Shown here piece after piece: positions 21,682-34,200 of a stretch of 64,000 nucleotides of DNA (position 1 is the stretch's first letter; each line of letters starts with the position of its first letter). Below the pieces are notes generated by a model. The model was not told the origin of the DNA, ran no database searches, and saw nothing but the letters and a program-made list of their open reading frames with translations. Origin of the DNA: Amoebophrya sp. A120. Its lineage: Eukaryota; Sar; Dinophyceae; Syndiniales; Amoebophryaceae. Position numbers and translations under genes: made by a program. The stretch covers positions 1 through 64,000 of the forward strand of contig CAJINV010000024.1 of NCBI GenBank assembly GCA_905178155.1, read 5' to 3'.

Positions 21682-24371
21682 TGAGTGTGAGTACATCTAC
21701 ATAGTAGCCATAGTCAATAATTAGAAAGAAATAAAGTACATCTCGTTTCTCCTCAACGGATTCTCTCCCCCGTTGCCCGAACATTTCCGAGAGTCCGAGA
21801 AGCGCTGGCTTCGGCCGCGACCAATTTAGCTGCTCCACCAAAAGAACCGCGCGCGAGCGCATGAGCCCCTCACTCGTGACGGCTTTCTGAACTTCGTTTT
21901 CTATGGCGGCAACGAAGTGAGCCCTGGTGGCATCGTTGGCAAATGTGGTCTCGTTCCACCAAGAAGCCGCCTGCTGCTTGTCTCCGTGCTCAGCGTTGCC
22001 ACCACCATGACTAGCTTCAGTGGAAGCAATTTTGCCCCCGCGGAGCATGCTCAATCCAAGGAAGTTCATCGTTGCTACTGGTTCGGCACCATGCTCCGCC
22101 GATTGATTCCGATTTCCTTGCACAGGATTTCCGCCACGCGGAACAAGGGCAACACCGGCAGCCGTTCTGGCCTGTGGTTGTTGGAGCGAAAGCGAGGCTC
22201 TCGACGGTCCTGGGCCTCCGTTTCCCTCGTCGTCATCGTCGTCACTCGGGTCATCGTCATCATCGTCGTCCCCGAGATAGCTAGGTCCGCCTGTGTGGTA
22301 TTGAAATTGGTTTCCAACAATATGCAAAAATATTACGGCTTGTCAAGTTCAAAACCAAATCAATGATAATCAAGAAGCGACGTGCCGAGCAGGGAAATGG
22401 TGATCTTGCACCTGCGACTGGAGGTCATCATCTCTTTCAACGCCGCATCTCGAACCAAAAGAAGTACCTCCCGTTGAAGAAAACGACCCTTCTAGAAGTA
22501 GTTCGAGACGGAAAAACAAGCTGTTGCTTGGAGTGGATTGTTGACGTGTGGCGGACCCGGAGATCGACAAGGGACCGAATTCCGCGTTCGCCCTTTCACG
22601 AACTTCATTGAGGAGGGTACCACCTCTCAGGACAGTGTCGATTGACGGCGGCGCTTCCTTTTTGCCGTGTCCACCCGTGTGCCTCCCCGCTCTGGCAAAA
22701 AGCAGATCCTGGTTCCCGACTCGAGTCACGCTTCCAGCTGAGTCGCGAGAAAAGAGCCGCAAGCGAACTCCCCGCAAATATCCATTCGGGGGCCGGCGCC
22801 CTCTCTGTCGCATCCTGCGCCGCTCCTCCACGTAAGCTTGATACGTTGCTCGAACTGGGGCAAAAATAGAGCGAAGCTCTGTATCAGGATGCAGCGGAAA
22901 ATCAGTCGCCAGTCGGATGTACTTCGCAAGCTGCGGATTCGCCGGCTGAGTTGTGACTCCGAGCTCAACGTAAACGGTACTTGGCAACTGAACCGGAGCT
23001 GCACCTCCTCGCGATCCTCGCGATCCTCGTCCTGAAAAATCAGCATTTAGGATCAGTATTTTGACAGAGTAAAATCACACGAAAAAGAAGCTTTTTTCGA
23101 TGATTCAAGCACCAGCAACTGTGACACACGTGGATGTCGTACCATCTCATTTCGATCAAAATAATACAAAGAGAAAAGAACTTGTTGGCCACAACGGGCC
23201 AGAACTGTAAACAAGTGTCGCGAGCAATACTTCCTGTTATCGCCGCTTGTTCTGCTCCGCAGCGCGTCTTTGCAGCTAGCAAGTGCTTGTCAAAGAACTG
23301 GGAATCTAGAAGTTTCTCTCCCTGCTGGCTAAGCCGCACCAGAGGACCATCGGCAGCCTCTTCGTCAGATCCGCCGTCGCGCGCCAAATACATCAAATAC
23401 AATAAGCGGCACCGGTGTTCCCGCTTCTCTTGGGGTGAGGCAGCACTCGGTGAAATCGAGAAATAGTTCTGTTGCCAACGCTCGAAGCCCGTCCCCGCGC
23501 TGTCTCTCGGATTCAATGCTTTCTCTGTTATGTAGAAGATAAGGAAGAATTTTTTGTCGCCTGACGCCCACACTGTCCAACATTGTGATGCGCAATCCCA
23601 TCTGACCCAACTTCTCACACAACCCATAAAGCATCTTCGCTATCTTTGGAATTCGCTGGACAAAACACAACGAGCTGCCTGTATACCCTTGCTAGTCTCT
23701 GCTCACTCAAATCTCGCCATCGAAAAATCTTTTTGGTTTGCAGCCTACACATATTCGACAACAAGAAAAAACTACTTTACTGAAATACCGAGACAGACGC
23801 CAAGGAGAATTATTTGCTGGCTTTCAACAGGGGGTCTCGGTCGCTCTCCAAACTTGAATATGAGTGTGTGGCATACCCGCAGCGCCTCCTTCCACTTGGG
23901 GTTCCGTCCGGCACCATCACGAGATATAGCGTCGCTCAGCAGGTGTTTTACAGGTCCAGTTGGATCTATGTCAAGGACGTCCCAATAGGCTAGCACTCCT
24001 TGCATCATATCGAGCCGCAGCTGGCCCAATTGATCCCCAAGAACATCCCACAAATCGTCCATCACTTCTTCAGCATCAGCCCGCGACCTGCTCCTGAGCT
24101 GTGCCCTGACATCTGCGACCATGCCCGCAAAGACTGAATTGATCGCCTTGCATCCTGTGCAACCGCACCGAAACTTCTGCTTCACCACATCTTTCCACGG
24201 CTTCGCTTTCTTTTCGCCACCGAGCACCACCGGCGAACGGGAGCCTGAGGCTGCAGCAGAAACGAATCGAAGAACATTCGTCGTCGAAGATAATCTGCTA
24301 ACCCAGATGCAACAGATGCCAAGGCAGCAACGCCACAACATCCTCCCCGGCGCAGACAGAGAGGCGTTCAT
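21682..24371 (-). CDS. Secreted-type protein of unknown function, about 4 exons
   Basis: Start ATG 24,371; the first ~30 residues look like a signal peptide (basic, then LWRCCLGICCIWV). Exon 1 24,371-23,789 ends at a GTATTT donor. Exon 2 begins at 23,560 after GGCGTCAG and joins in phase. Exon 3 begins at 23,031 after TTTTTCAG. A likely exon 4, 22,290-21,682, begins after CACACAG with an aspartate run and ends at GTAAGTATG. Donors of exons 2 and 3 are unresolved, so exon 4 could be a separate gene. A downstream exon beyond 21,682 is likely. Exon 1 has a CGCTGCK motif and a helical, tryptophan-containing segment. No introners. Family not recognised. Confidence 0.5.
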
Positions 24372-25760
24372 TTTCTGCTCCACAGTGATGCAATTACACC
24401 GCTTCTTCTTCTTCTTCTTGAGTACGTATAAAATGCTGAAAATCTGTGTCCACTTATCGTTACGATCCAGATCGAAATTGAATCCGTTATCAAGCAAAGT
24501 GAATATCGCTAGTAGAGGTACTCTACTGGACGTTTTGTAAACCCTGCAGCTACAGTTGTGTAAACACGACAAAGTCGTTGCCCGTTTTTTGAAAAAGAGA
24601 CGGAAAGCAATAGATACTGACTGAAGCCTCTGTTGCGCTACTTGTACTCGCACTACAGATACAGATACTTAATAAATGAAAAAGTCAGCCAACTAAGGAG
24701 CCTGGGAAGAGCTGTGCCAATTGCAAATATTTTTGTGATCTTCGGTGTTTGGCGGTGGTATAGCTGCCCAACTCGATCCATTTTTACAAAGCGCCATCGA
24801 GGATGGCACAAGGAAGAAAAAAAGCTCAATGACATGGACAGTAGTTTATACTGTTTTCATTTACAATAAGACCACGACACGGGAGTGCTTTCACATTTTG
24901 AGACCCTCTGTGTCTGTAATTCCAGATCTCATCTTGATATCCGTATTTGATTGATTTTGGATTCTTGGTATTTACCAGAGTGGAACTTTCTAACAATGTT
25001 CATCCGGTCAACTCCCGTCAACTGGTGAACAAGAACGCTATGGACACGATTTGTAGACAGACTGCACTATGTACATTTTGAGACACATCAGTCTTACTAC
25101 TGAATGGCGGAAATGGAAGTTGATATCCCTGGATACGCAAGAGCATGACGTAAAGCGTGCTCGCGTAGTACAACACTCAGGGTCGACAATTACACTTAGA
25201 AGAGCTAACAATGAAAGCGAGGAACTATTCATCAGACAACCGGCGAAGCATTTGTTTTCAGATCCTGCGGCCCATTGATGTTGCTCCATTTGGTACACCG
25301 GATAACAATAATCCTTTACATATTTTCTTTTCGTGCGCCATTCATTTTACAGGTAGACGTATTCATTGTAAATATCTGTGAAAAACTTTCATCATCTTCG
25401 TGCAGACAAGCCAAGCACGAGTCGTGCACTGTTCTGTAAAAAGACCAATGACGTTTAAGGCTTATGCAACACAAGAAAGCATTCCCAAAGTTGATTATAA
25501 GTATAAGTAAATCATACAGCAAAATTATATACGAGGACGCCAAGTAGCGATTTTCTGGTGTGATGGAAGTGCCAATTGAAGCTGTAATCAAATCAGTAAG
25601 TAGCCAAGTGCGATTTTCTAACTAAGTCTTGCGTTTTCGTGTCCGACAGCTTACAAGCCTGGAGTATGGCCTCCAGACAGCACGTGAGCACCTCCACGTC
25701 TCTCGACATCGTTTTCACCATGTCCGCACCAGACACACGGACACTCACTTTCCGAAGAAG

Positions 25761-27711
25761 CTAACACAAGTCGTCCGCGATTTTGGACGGCCGAGCAACG
25801 AGAAAGTCTGCTGGTCGGGCAGCTAATATGGTTGGCAGCTTTGTTCTCAACGGATTGGCTTTCTTCAAAAACTTGTACGTCGGCGAGTCTTTCAACCGTT
25901 TTGCGTGACAGCTTCGCCAATCCCACTGAAACTGATCATACGACCACTGTAGTGCCTTTCCGTCGGAGCCCGACCGCCATTTTTCAGCGAATTTACGAAA
26001 AACGCGCCGGACGTACGGATACCAGGTCTCATCGATCGGATCCTCCCGCATGAACTTATTACGGCTTATCCGCGTCTCATCCCAGGGGTTTAGACAATAA
26101 CCTTTTTTGTTATTTGTATGACATTGAAATTCGAAAGCACAATAGAGGAGAATGCACAAGCATATTGATGTGCTTAACATTTTTTTTGTCGATATCTCAA
26201 AAACAACTTGCCACAGATTTTTACCGTGCTTCACAGGAAACTCGAGGTTGTACACATACGCATCCTTTTGAAAAAGGAATTCTGTGGCCATCGCTAGTCG
26301 GCATCTGCTATCCAAAACGTCCTTATTCGGGTTCACAGCCATATCCACTCGCGGCAGCGCAGCATCGGGATTGGTCCTGGAAAACGACAGCGTTTCTGGG
26401 GGAGTCCATTTTACCAGCTTGGCCGGGCCCGCCGCACTTGCTTTTCTGCTACGGAAACGAGCTGCAATGGATTGGCGAGTCTTCTTCTCTGGAACATTCT
26501 CATGAAAAAATTCTAGCACTTCTCGAAAAAAGGCTCTGTCACTTTTGTGACATCCACTGGACAGGGCGTCGGAGCCGTAGGTTTCCGGAATGATCCACTC
26601 GCTACCCACATCGAAGGCATAGGCAGCCGCCGGGCTGCAGGTCTCGCGGCCCATCGTCATAAGCAATCGCACCTTTGATAAATGGATTTGAAGATGACCT
26701 GAGGCGCAGCAAAATTGCATAATATGTTACGCCCAAAAAGCAGTATCGATTGACAAGAAAATATCATAACAACGCGTTCAAAAAGTAAGGGCGTCCGCTA
26801 CAAAAAGAAGGAAAGTGTACTGCCACAGAACAAATATATATCTGAGTCAAAGCATGACTTACGCTCCACTCGGTCAGGTGTGGCGGAATCGCGTTTTGTG
26901 GTCCCTCGATTTCCTTCTGAAAGTAATGCAAGTAGCTTCTCCCGAGATCGACGTCTTTATTCCAATAGTCCCGAGGGAGGTTCGTGCCCACTTTTTCTCG
27001 TAGCACCTCGAGGAAAAGGTCTTCACAGCTTTCCGTGCGGTTCGCGAGAGTCCGGTCATCAATGGCTTGAGAAAGTGCCGCCGCAGCAACTTTCCTGCCA
27101 TTGGCATCTTTTTGCGATGAATGCGATTTACTCGTGTGAAGGAGTGCTCCCGCGTCCGCTGCTGATAAAAAACTCAGAATGCCTTCGTTTTCATTGAGCT
27201 TCATGTTTCCAAACATCATCAGGCCTGGTTCGGCGTTCTTGATGTCGTCGAGCAGCTTGCGTTGCTCTCGTCTCCGACCTGCCTCGCGTTGTTCCTCTTC
27301 GTTCCCAAGTGTGGCGGGCGGATGTGAAGCATTCTTCTCGGCTGGGGAGCCGTCACTTCTGCTTCTTTTCGACGGTCTCCGGCCTGCGTCAGGGCTCGCC
27401 GATCGAGTACGCACAGCATCATACAGCCTCTTCATGTGCGCTCGCACGGTTGCGACAGGGCGATCAGCAAAAGAACTCAGAGTTTTTGCAGCATTCTCAG
27501 GCACGTGAGCGATTCCTCTCAGCTGCGACGCGCTGCGGTTTTCCCGGTCGTGCTGCAAGCGGCTTTCATTCCTGCGAGGCGGTGGAAAACGCGAGTCGAG
27601 CTGCGAGCGTGCGCCTGCGTTCGATTCTCCTGCACTGCTGCTGCTGGCACATGTGCCACGACTTGCCCCGAGACACAATAGGATGCCTAGAACAGTATTG
27701 ACCGATCTCAT
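25761..27711 (-). CDS. Tandem-family member A, secreted-type, 545 aa, 3 exons
   Basis: Exons 27,711-26,863, 26,672-26,225 and 26,101-25,761, with GT donors (GTAAGT, GTAAAA) and AAAG acceptors; phases agree. Residues 1-23 form a signal peptide. A serine/arginine-rich spacer follows, then the family blocks: SCEDLFLEVLREK with DYWNKDVDLG (from about residue 228); SGCHKSDRAFFREVLEFFHE; RCRLAMATEFLFQ; and GYCLNPWDE with a Trp/Arg-rich end (WSYDQFQWDW). The same blocks at the same intron positions occur in the two genes upstream at 28,972-31,059 and 31,257-39,212. Function unknown. A signal peptide in a likely parasite allows a secreted role, but that is inference. Confidence 0.8.
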
Positions 27712-28971
27712 GGTTTTATTTTGATATGCTTCAAGAATACCATCAAAGCAGAACTTTCAAATTTAGATATCTCTCTTTGCTGAAGCTGCTACATCAACGA
27801 CAAGCGTAAGGGGGATAAATATCTTTCGACGAGTCAAGGGCGCAAAGCTTAATCATACATAAACTGATGCTGTTCAGCATTATTTCAGTCCTCTTTTATG
27901 TGCGACGGTATATCAAGGCAATATAGAGGTACCGGAAAAGATATGACAGCCTCTATCAATAATCATAAAATCATCAGTCAAGATCACCAATGTTCGAAAT
28001 AAAATTTTACAAAAATAGGTACATGTTTGCTGAAAACAAAATGGCTGTTTCTAGGTCGCTGATTTTTATGCGCTTTTGATACGAGTCCACGAGGCCTGAA
28101 ACAGCTTTGACGGATCCTTCGTGAGCCTAAGGCTCTGGAGTGCAGCACACCATTCGTGGCCGTTCTACTTGTTCAGCAAACATGAGACCGCGGAAGAGCC
28201 GCACTGATAGCCAGACGGCACCGGTGGGCGCCCCAGCAGCGATTGACCCTGAAGACGCTGACGTGCGCAATTCGTGCAAGGAAATCGTGGGTCATGCAAT
28301 CTGATCTTTGCGGGCCCCAAGGAAACGCATTTCAAACAATTGCCTTTAGGGGGGAAGCGAATTTCCATCATCCTGTTCTAGCATTCGTTTTGTTAAATAA
28401 ACGGCTGTGACTGACATGGAGCCCAACTATTTCTGGATCAAGAGCTTACCAACAATCTTTCATTTCAGAGCCCTTATCCGCGATTGCGACTAAGTAGCTG
28501 GATTTGATGCGGTATACAATTGGCCGGACGTGTGGATAGGCGCCATGATTTTGAGTTGTCACAGGCAGTGCAAATTATTGGGGCGGCAGGACAAGGAACT
28601 TTATTATCTGCTTCTTTTTATTCGGTCTCCATGCCTCGGACCATACTATCGCCTCAATCCAGATCGTCATCTAGCGACGACAAGAGGAAGATGAATAACA
28701 ATTAGAAGAAATTCATTGTGTCAGACGTCGCTGCTCCGCCACTCTTGTAGTTGTTCATTCTTTCGTACATGGCGGGATTATTTTGACTTCTTGGTGCGCC
28801 TCGCTTCTTGTAATTCGTGCTTCATCCGCCCCCGATGATACGCGGCCTTTGCAGTTCTCGTGTAAAAATACCAGTTGCCATTATTCGCTACGCGAAATAA
28901 ATAGCCAGAAAATTGTCTTCAGAAAGCCGCGTTGTACTTTCCTTCTCGGACCACATCTGATGAAGAAGCCG
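27712..28971. other. Intergenic, about 1.26 kb
   Basis: Lies between two tandem family members. AT-rich compared with the exons. I see no convincing exon, introner or repeat. Open stretches near 28,165-28,705 are short and lack splice support. Confidence 0.5.
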
Positions 28972-31059
28972 TCAAGACGGACCAGCCGGGAATTCAATGT
29001 CTTGCAGTAGAGTAGCGAACTTGTCTTTGACGGCCTGGCTCCTGGGCTGAAAATTTTCGTACATGTGCTTCGTAGTTCTGTTCCAACGAAATGGATTTTC
29101 ATTCTTGTACGGAACGGAGCTCGACCGCGCCCTAGTCCAAGTCCAGCGAAAATGGCGATACGACCACTCGGCTCCTCTCGTCTCCGAATTCTGCCGCCAA
29201 AAAGACGCTCTATTCCTGAAGTCCCGCTGGAAAAGCTCGTGCCATCTGGGATGCACAGCCGACGTTTCGGTAATTTCACTGTCGTTTTGCAACTGTGAGA
29301 GCACGACTTCGGGCCACTGAGGTGATTTCTTGGCCAGCGCCAGTGGCGAGTCGGTATTGAGGCAGTATCCTGTGAGCATTGCACAAGAATATGTTTGAAA
29401 AAACGTTCTGACGTACGAAGCGATTCATTGCTTCTGCACCTGAGCTTTTACGCAACTCATTTGAAGAAGCTAGCCAAACGCAAAATAAAAAAATTGCAAA
29501 AAAAAACAGCTCTGGACATGAGTGGTACACAAGTGGAGCATTCACCGAAAAGATGTGAACCCGCGGAGTTTTCATTGGTGTAGCCAATAATATTAGAGAT
29601 GTACTTAGTACCATATGGAACGCTGAAGAGGCGGACGACGAACTCCTCTATCCTGGTGTCCGCTTGAAACAGGTGCTCAGTCACCATACCAATACGGCAG
29701 CGCCGCTCTCTAGCAGTCCGCTTTTCCTCATCGTCAACATGGACTCCGGCTGTCGACGTGCTACTACCCTGTATGCTGGGGTTGCTGTTCCTGTAAATCA
29801 GAGGATCGTCCCACACCACTACCGAGGATTCGGTCCCATTTTTCCTCCGTTTCTCGTGGAAAAAGTTCCATACCTCTCCGAAAAATTTCTTGTCTTCGCG
29901 AACGCATCCCGAACGCAAGCGTTCCGGATCGTAGACAATGTCTTCATAGATGGGCCAATTGAAGTACTCCTTGTTCAGATCCCCTTGCGGCAGATCAACG
30001 TGACAGAAGGGCATCAACGCTAGAATCGTCGCAACCTGGATGAATATAACATCGACGAATGCAGCAGGTGATAGAAGATTGAGATTTACTTACTACGGGA
30101 TTCACTATAAAATATTCTTAGAGGAAACCAGTACCAGAAGAAGATCTCAAATCTCATTACAGTATAAAGTAAATTTATATCCATCAAATTTTCTTATACC
30201 GCCCAGCGGTCAGCAGGGAAAGCGAGGTCCTCGCCTGCGGCTGTGGCAGGTATCCCTAGTGCCGCGTTCGCCTCCAGCAGCCTGTCCTGACCCAGGTCTA
30301 CTTCCTGATTCCAAAAATCACCAGGCTTCGAGTCTCGTCCTATACGTTCGTGAAGAACCTCGAGAAAGAGATCTTCACAACTTTCTCCGTGCTGCTGCCG
30401 TCTCATCAGCGACGTGACGCCTGATTCGTCCGCTTCTGTTTCTTCGTGTTGCTGCCGCGCGATTTGGGTCCCGCTTTCGCCCTGGTCTCTATCGTTCTCT
30501 TGCATTTGTGTGCCCCCACCAGTCGTAGTCGTGCTACCGGATAGCCCTGCCGTTCTTGTTGATTCCTGCACCGGCGCGACGTACGCCGCAGAACTCGACG
30601 AGCTAGTACCGCCTGACATTGGGCGGTTGCCGTGCATCCGATCGTAATTTTCACGGTCATACGTGCCGTTATCTGATGAGGCGACTAACGGCACCCCCTG
30701 GTCTGAAACCGAACCTGTTTGCCGTGCCTGCTTAGCACCAGCTTCTTCAAGTGCTCCTGTATTCAAAGCTGAATTTTGCTGCGCAGCAATCTCATCGCGA
30801 CCGAATTCCATTTCGGTGCCCGGTGACACTAGAGGGCCAGCGGGTGGGGAACCAAGGGTGCTTTCCCCTGCCGGATAGTCGCTATTTCCAGTACCTGAAG
30901 CTGCTTGCGCGGAAGCGCTCTGGTTGTCAAGCTGCTGCAGGACGTGTGCGAACTCATTTTTGATCTTTTTGTCGTATCTCGGATCGAAAGTCGATATGCA
31001 AGGAAAAACGGGGCAGAGGTTGCACTTGTCTATATTTTGTCGCAAATTCGGAAGGCCCC
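28972..31059 (-). CDS. Tandem-family member B, 5' end unresolved
   Basis: Exons 31,059-30,200 (after ATATTAG; no in-frame ATG, so an upstream exon is needed), 30,035-29,612 (after CATCCAG) and 29,369-28,972 (after CTCACAG). The donors GTATAA and GTACTA sit at the same codons and phases as in member A. Blocks: SCEDLFLEVLHER with DFWNQEVDLG; LRSGCVREDKKFFGEVWNFF; VVWDDP; RCRIGMVTEHLFQA; GYCLN; HPRWHELFQRDFRNRASFWR; WSYRHFRWTW. The linker before the first block (TGNSDYPAGE, then GSPPAG) matches that of the kinase-linked copy (TGNINYPTGE, then GSSPAG), so the duplication included the linker. A cysteine pair (CNLCPVFPC) lies near the exon start. Confidence 0.75.
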
Positions 31060-31256
31060 CTAATATGTTTTTGTGTTTCTAATGACAGAAATGTATCCTC
31101 TCGCTACCGACGCACACAGTGCCCCGCTTCTCGTCACAAACGCATGCCTATCCCTTTCAATCATAAGTGTTTCGCTTCTTTTCTGGAACTTTAAATGACA
31201 TCAATGAGGGGCGACAGCAATGTGCTTCCGAATCCGGAACAAGGACAAGATTCCTC

Positions 31257-34200
31257 TTAGGCATTTCTCATCTTCATACCTTTTCTTCCGTATGTCGACT
31301 CAAAGTCCGGCAGGTTATCCTTCCAAGACGAGAACATCAGTGAGATGTTTCCCTGCACTACCGGCAAGGCGTTTTGGTGACAGACTCGGAGCCAATTCCA
31401 GCGAAAGTGTAGGCCGGACCACTTCGCACCTGTGCCGGTAGACTCGCGTCGCCAAAATTCTGCCCGCGTCCGGAAGTCCCTCTGAAATATGGAATGCCAG
31501 TGCGGGTGTATCGCGGATTGATTTCGAGCATGTCCCTTCTCCTCCCGGAACATTAATCTGCATAGCTGCGCTTCTATCCAGTCCTGGTTTGGCAGCTCGA
31601 AGGGTCGCGGATGAGGATTCAGGCAGTAACCTGTAGTAGAGGAGTATAATGGGGTATTGATTCTTTGTATCCAAAGCTCCGACGATGCCTTTCTCTACCA
31701 TTCCCTGATCTACTTCGTAAGTACCGCAAAGGCAGGTGCATGCGAATACAAGTGCTGCCACTCAGAAAAAATAGTTCAAGTTGCATTGAATTCAAACAGG
31801 CACAAGTTAGCTCTGTACCATAAGTTGTAATAAAACGAGAGCTCCCGAACTCGTATATTTTTGACGTTGCTTGGAACAGATACTCTGTGGCCATGCCAAT
31901 GCGGCATCGCTGCTCCCTCAGCAAGTGCTTTTCGTAGGCATCGGCAGCTTTGCCCGGATCCTCCTCTTGACCTGCAGGGACGATAAGATCATCGAAAACA
32001 ACTTTGGTGTGCGACGACTGGCCAAGTGGATCATCCCAGACAACAACGTGTTTCGCTTCTTCGCGATTTGTACTCGAGTTTGCACCGTGTTCCGCAGAGG
32101 CATTGCCTGTGGTGGAAGGCAACCGCTCATGAAAGGCGTATGCATAAAAATCACGCCTTTGCTGAAAACTTGCTGCGCCAAAAATTGCACTCCTTTTGCT
32201 GGCTTCATGATGGCGGGCAGGAGAGGTAAAAACGAGAATGGAAAGCACAAGACACAGGTTGTCGTCTGTCTACCTTCCAGATGGAATTCTTTTTCATGCA
32301 AAAGCACCGCAAATTCGTAGCGTAATTGAGTATAAAAAGCGGCGAACAAGCAGCATAGAACGTTTTTTGTCGAATAAAAATTCCCACACTTCTTTGAAAA
32401 ACTCCTTGTCTTGTGGCACGCAACCAGATTTTAGTCGTACAGCGCTGTACACGGTCGCTTCTTCAAAAGGCCAATTGTTTACTTCATCCTTCAGCCACAC
32501 TTTATCCTCAAAGAATGCCTGTGGGAAGTTGACCTTGCAAAACGGCATCATGGCCATAATTGTGACGACCTGAATAATTGATTTTGCGTTCTTTGATTTT
32601 CAGCAAGAGTGCCGTCATGCTCCTTCACGAGTACGAAGCGAATCGAGAGTAGAAAAAATCTTGGGCATTCTTGCTACCTACACTTTGATCAGAATCCACC
32701 AAACGTCGACTTCGCAAAGAACAAAAAAAAGTCCTCACCCTCCATGTATCGGGATCAAATCGCTTTTCGAAGGCCACATCATTTTCTGTGATACGTTCTG
32801 CCAAAATCCGGTTCGCGTCTTCTAGGTGGTCGACTCCAAGGTCAACGTCAGCATTCCAGAAATCTCTAGGCCGCTTGTCCTTCAGCTTTTCCTTCACAAC
32901 CTCCAGAAACAGGTTCTCGCAACTTGCTGCAGCCCCAACATATTCCTGCCGGGTCTTCAATGATGCCACCTTCGGTTCATTCGAAGTGATATTTTCTGGG
33001 ACGAAAGGATTGCCGCTGCCACGATCTTGCCCTGACTCTGTGGCAACTGCGCTACCAGGTGGTCGCCAGGCTGCTGAAGAGCTCGAGGAGCCGCCTTCTA
33101 CGACACGAGCTCCAGAATCTGCACCACCACCATCACGACCTGCAGGTGGGCTTTCATCGGGAAACTGTGCCTGCTCTGCAGGTTCCGGTCTGTCGTCATC
33201 TTCGTCGGGAACCGCTTCCGGCTCTTCGTCGAAGTACTCATCGCCATTTGCCACAGAGACAGCTTCCAGGCTTGACAGTACAGATATTTGTCCGTCGTCT
33301 GATAAGTTTTCACCTTCATCGAAGCTATCATCTGGGTTTTCACCCTCCCGTGAAGGGTGTTGGTCTTCGTCTTCTTGTGCGCCGGTACCGACCACGTCCG
33401 ATCCTTGTGTGCTCGAGGATACATGCCCGCTGTGCTCATTAGCGCGGCCGCCTGCAGTGTGGGCACCAGTTGCCGTGCGAGGAGTCCCAGGGGAACTCGA
33501 GGCACCAGCGGGTGAGGAACCAGGAGCACCTTCCCCTGTCGGATAGTTGATGTTTCCCGTACGTGCTGAAGCTCCTTGCGCGGAACAGCTCTGGCTGTCT
33601 AGAATCGGATTTGACGTGGCTGTGCTTGAGCTACTTGAACGTTGGCCCAAAAGATCGATCCTGCCACTACCCTCAGCTGACGACTGGTCAGTTCCAACAG
33701 CAACGCCACAACCCGAATCACTACTCGCAGCCGTCGTGGACTGTAGTTCTGCACTGTCGGACGTGCCTGTGCGCGGTCGCATTTGCGCCGTGTCTGTTCC
33801 GTCTTGCTGCGGCAACACCTCCTGCTGTGCAACACTTGATGTGGCAGCAGAGTGGAGAAGTTCTTGGTCTTGCTGCAGTTCGAGATCCTGATCATGAAGG
33901 CTGGTAGTTCCCGGCGACTGGTTGCCTTCCTCGCCTTCTCTTGTCCTTTGCTGTGCCCCCGCTGCGGGGTTTTGTTCAGCACTGCTCATCGTTTGCTCGG
34001 TGCTGGGACTACAACCACTCGTACTATCCGTCTGATCAGCACTTTCCGGAGGATCAGGCGGTGACGCGGACGGAGCAGATGATGGTGGCTCACGGCTACC
34101 CGCTGCTGGTACTTCACCTGCTTGAGCTTCTACAGCATCCGGGTCAGCTGCAGGACTGGTTGCAGTTGCCGGACTTGCAGTCGAAGCCGCGGTGGTCGGT

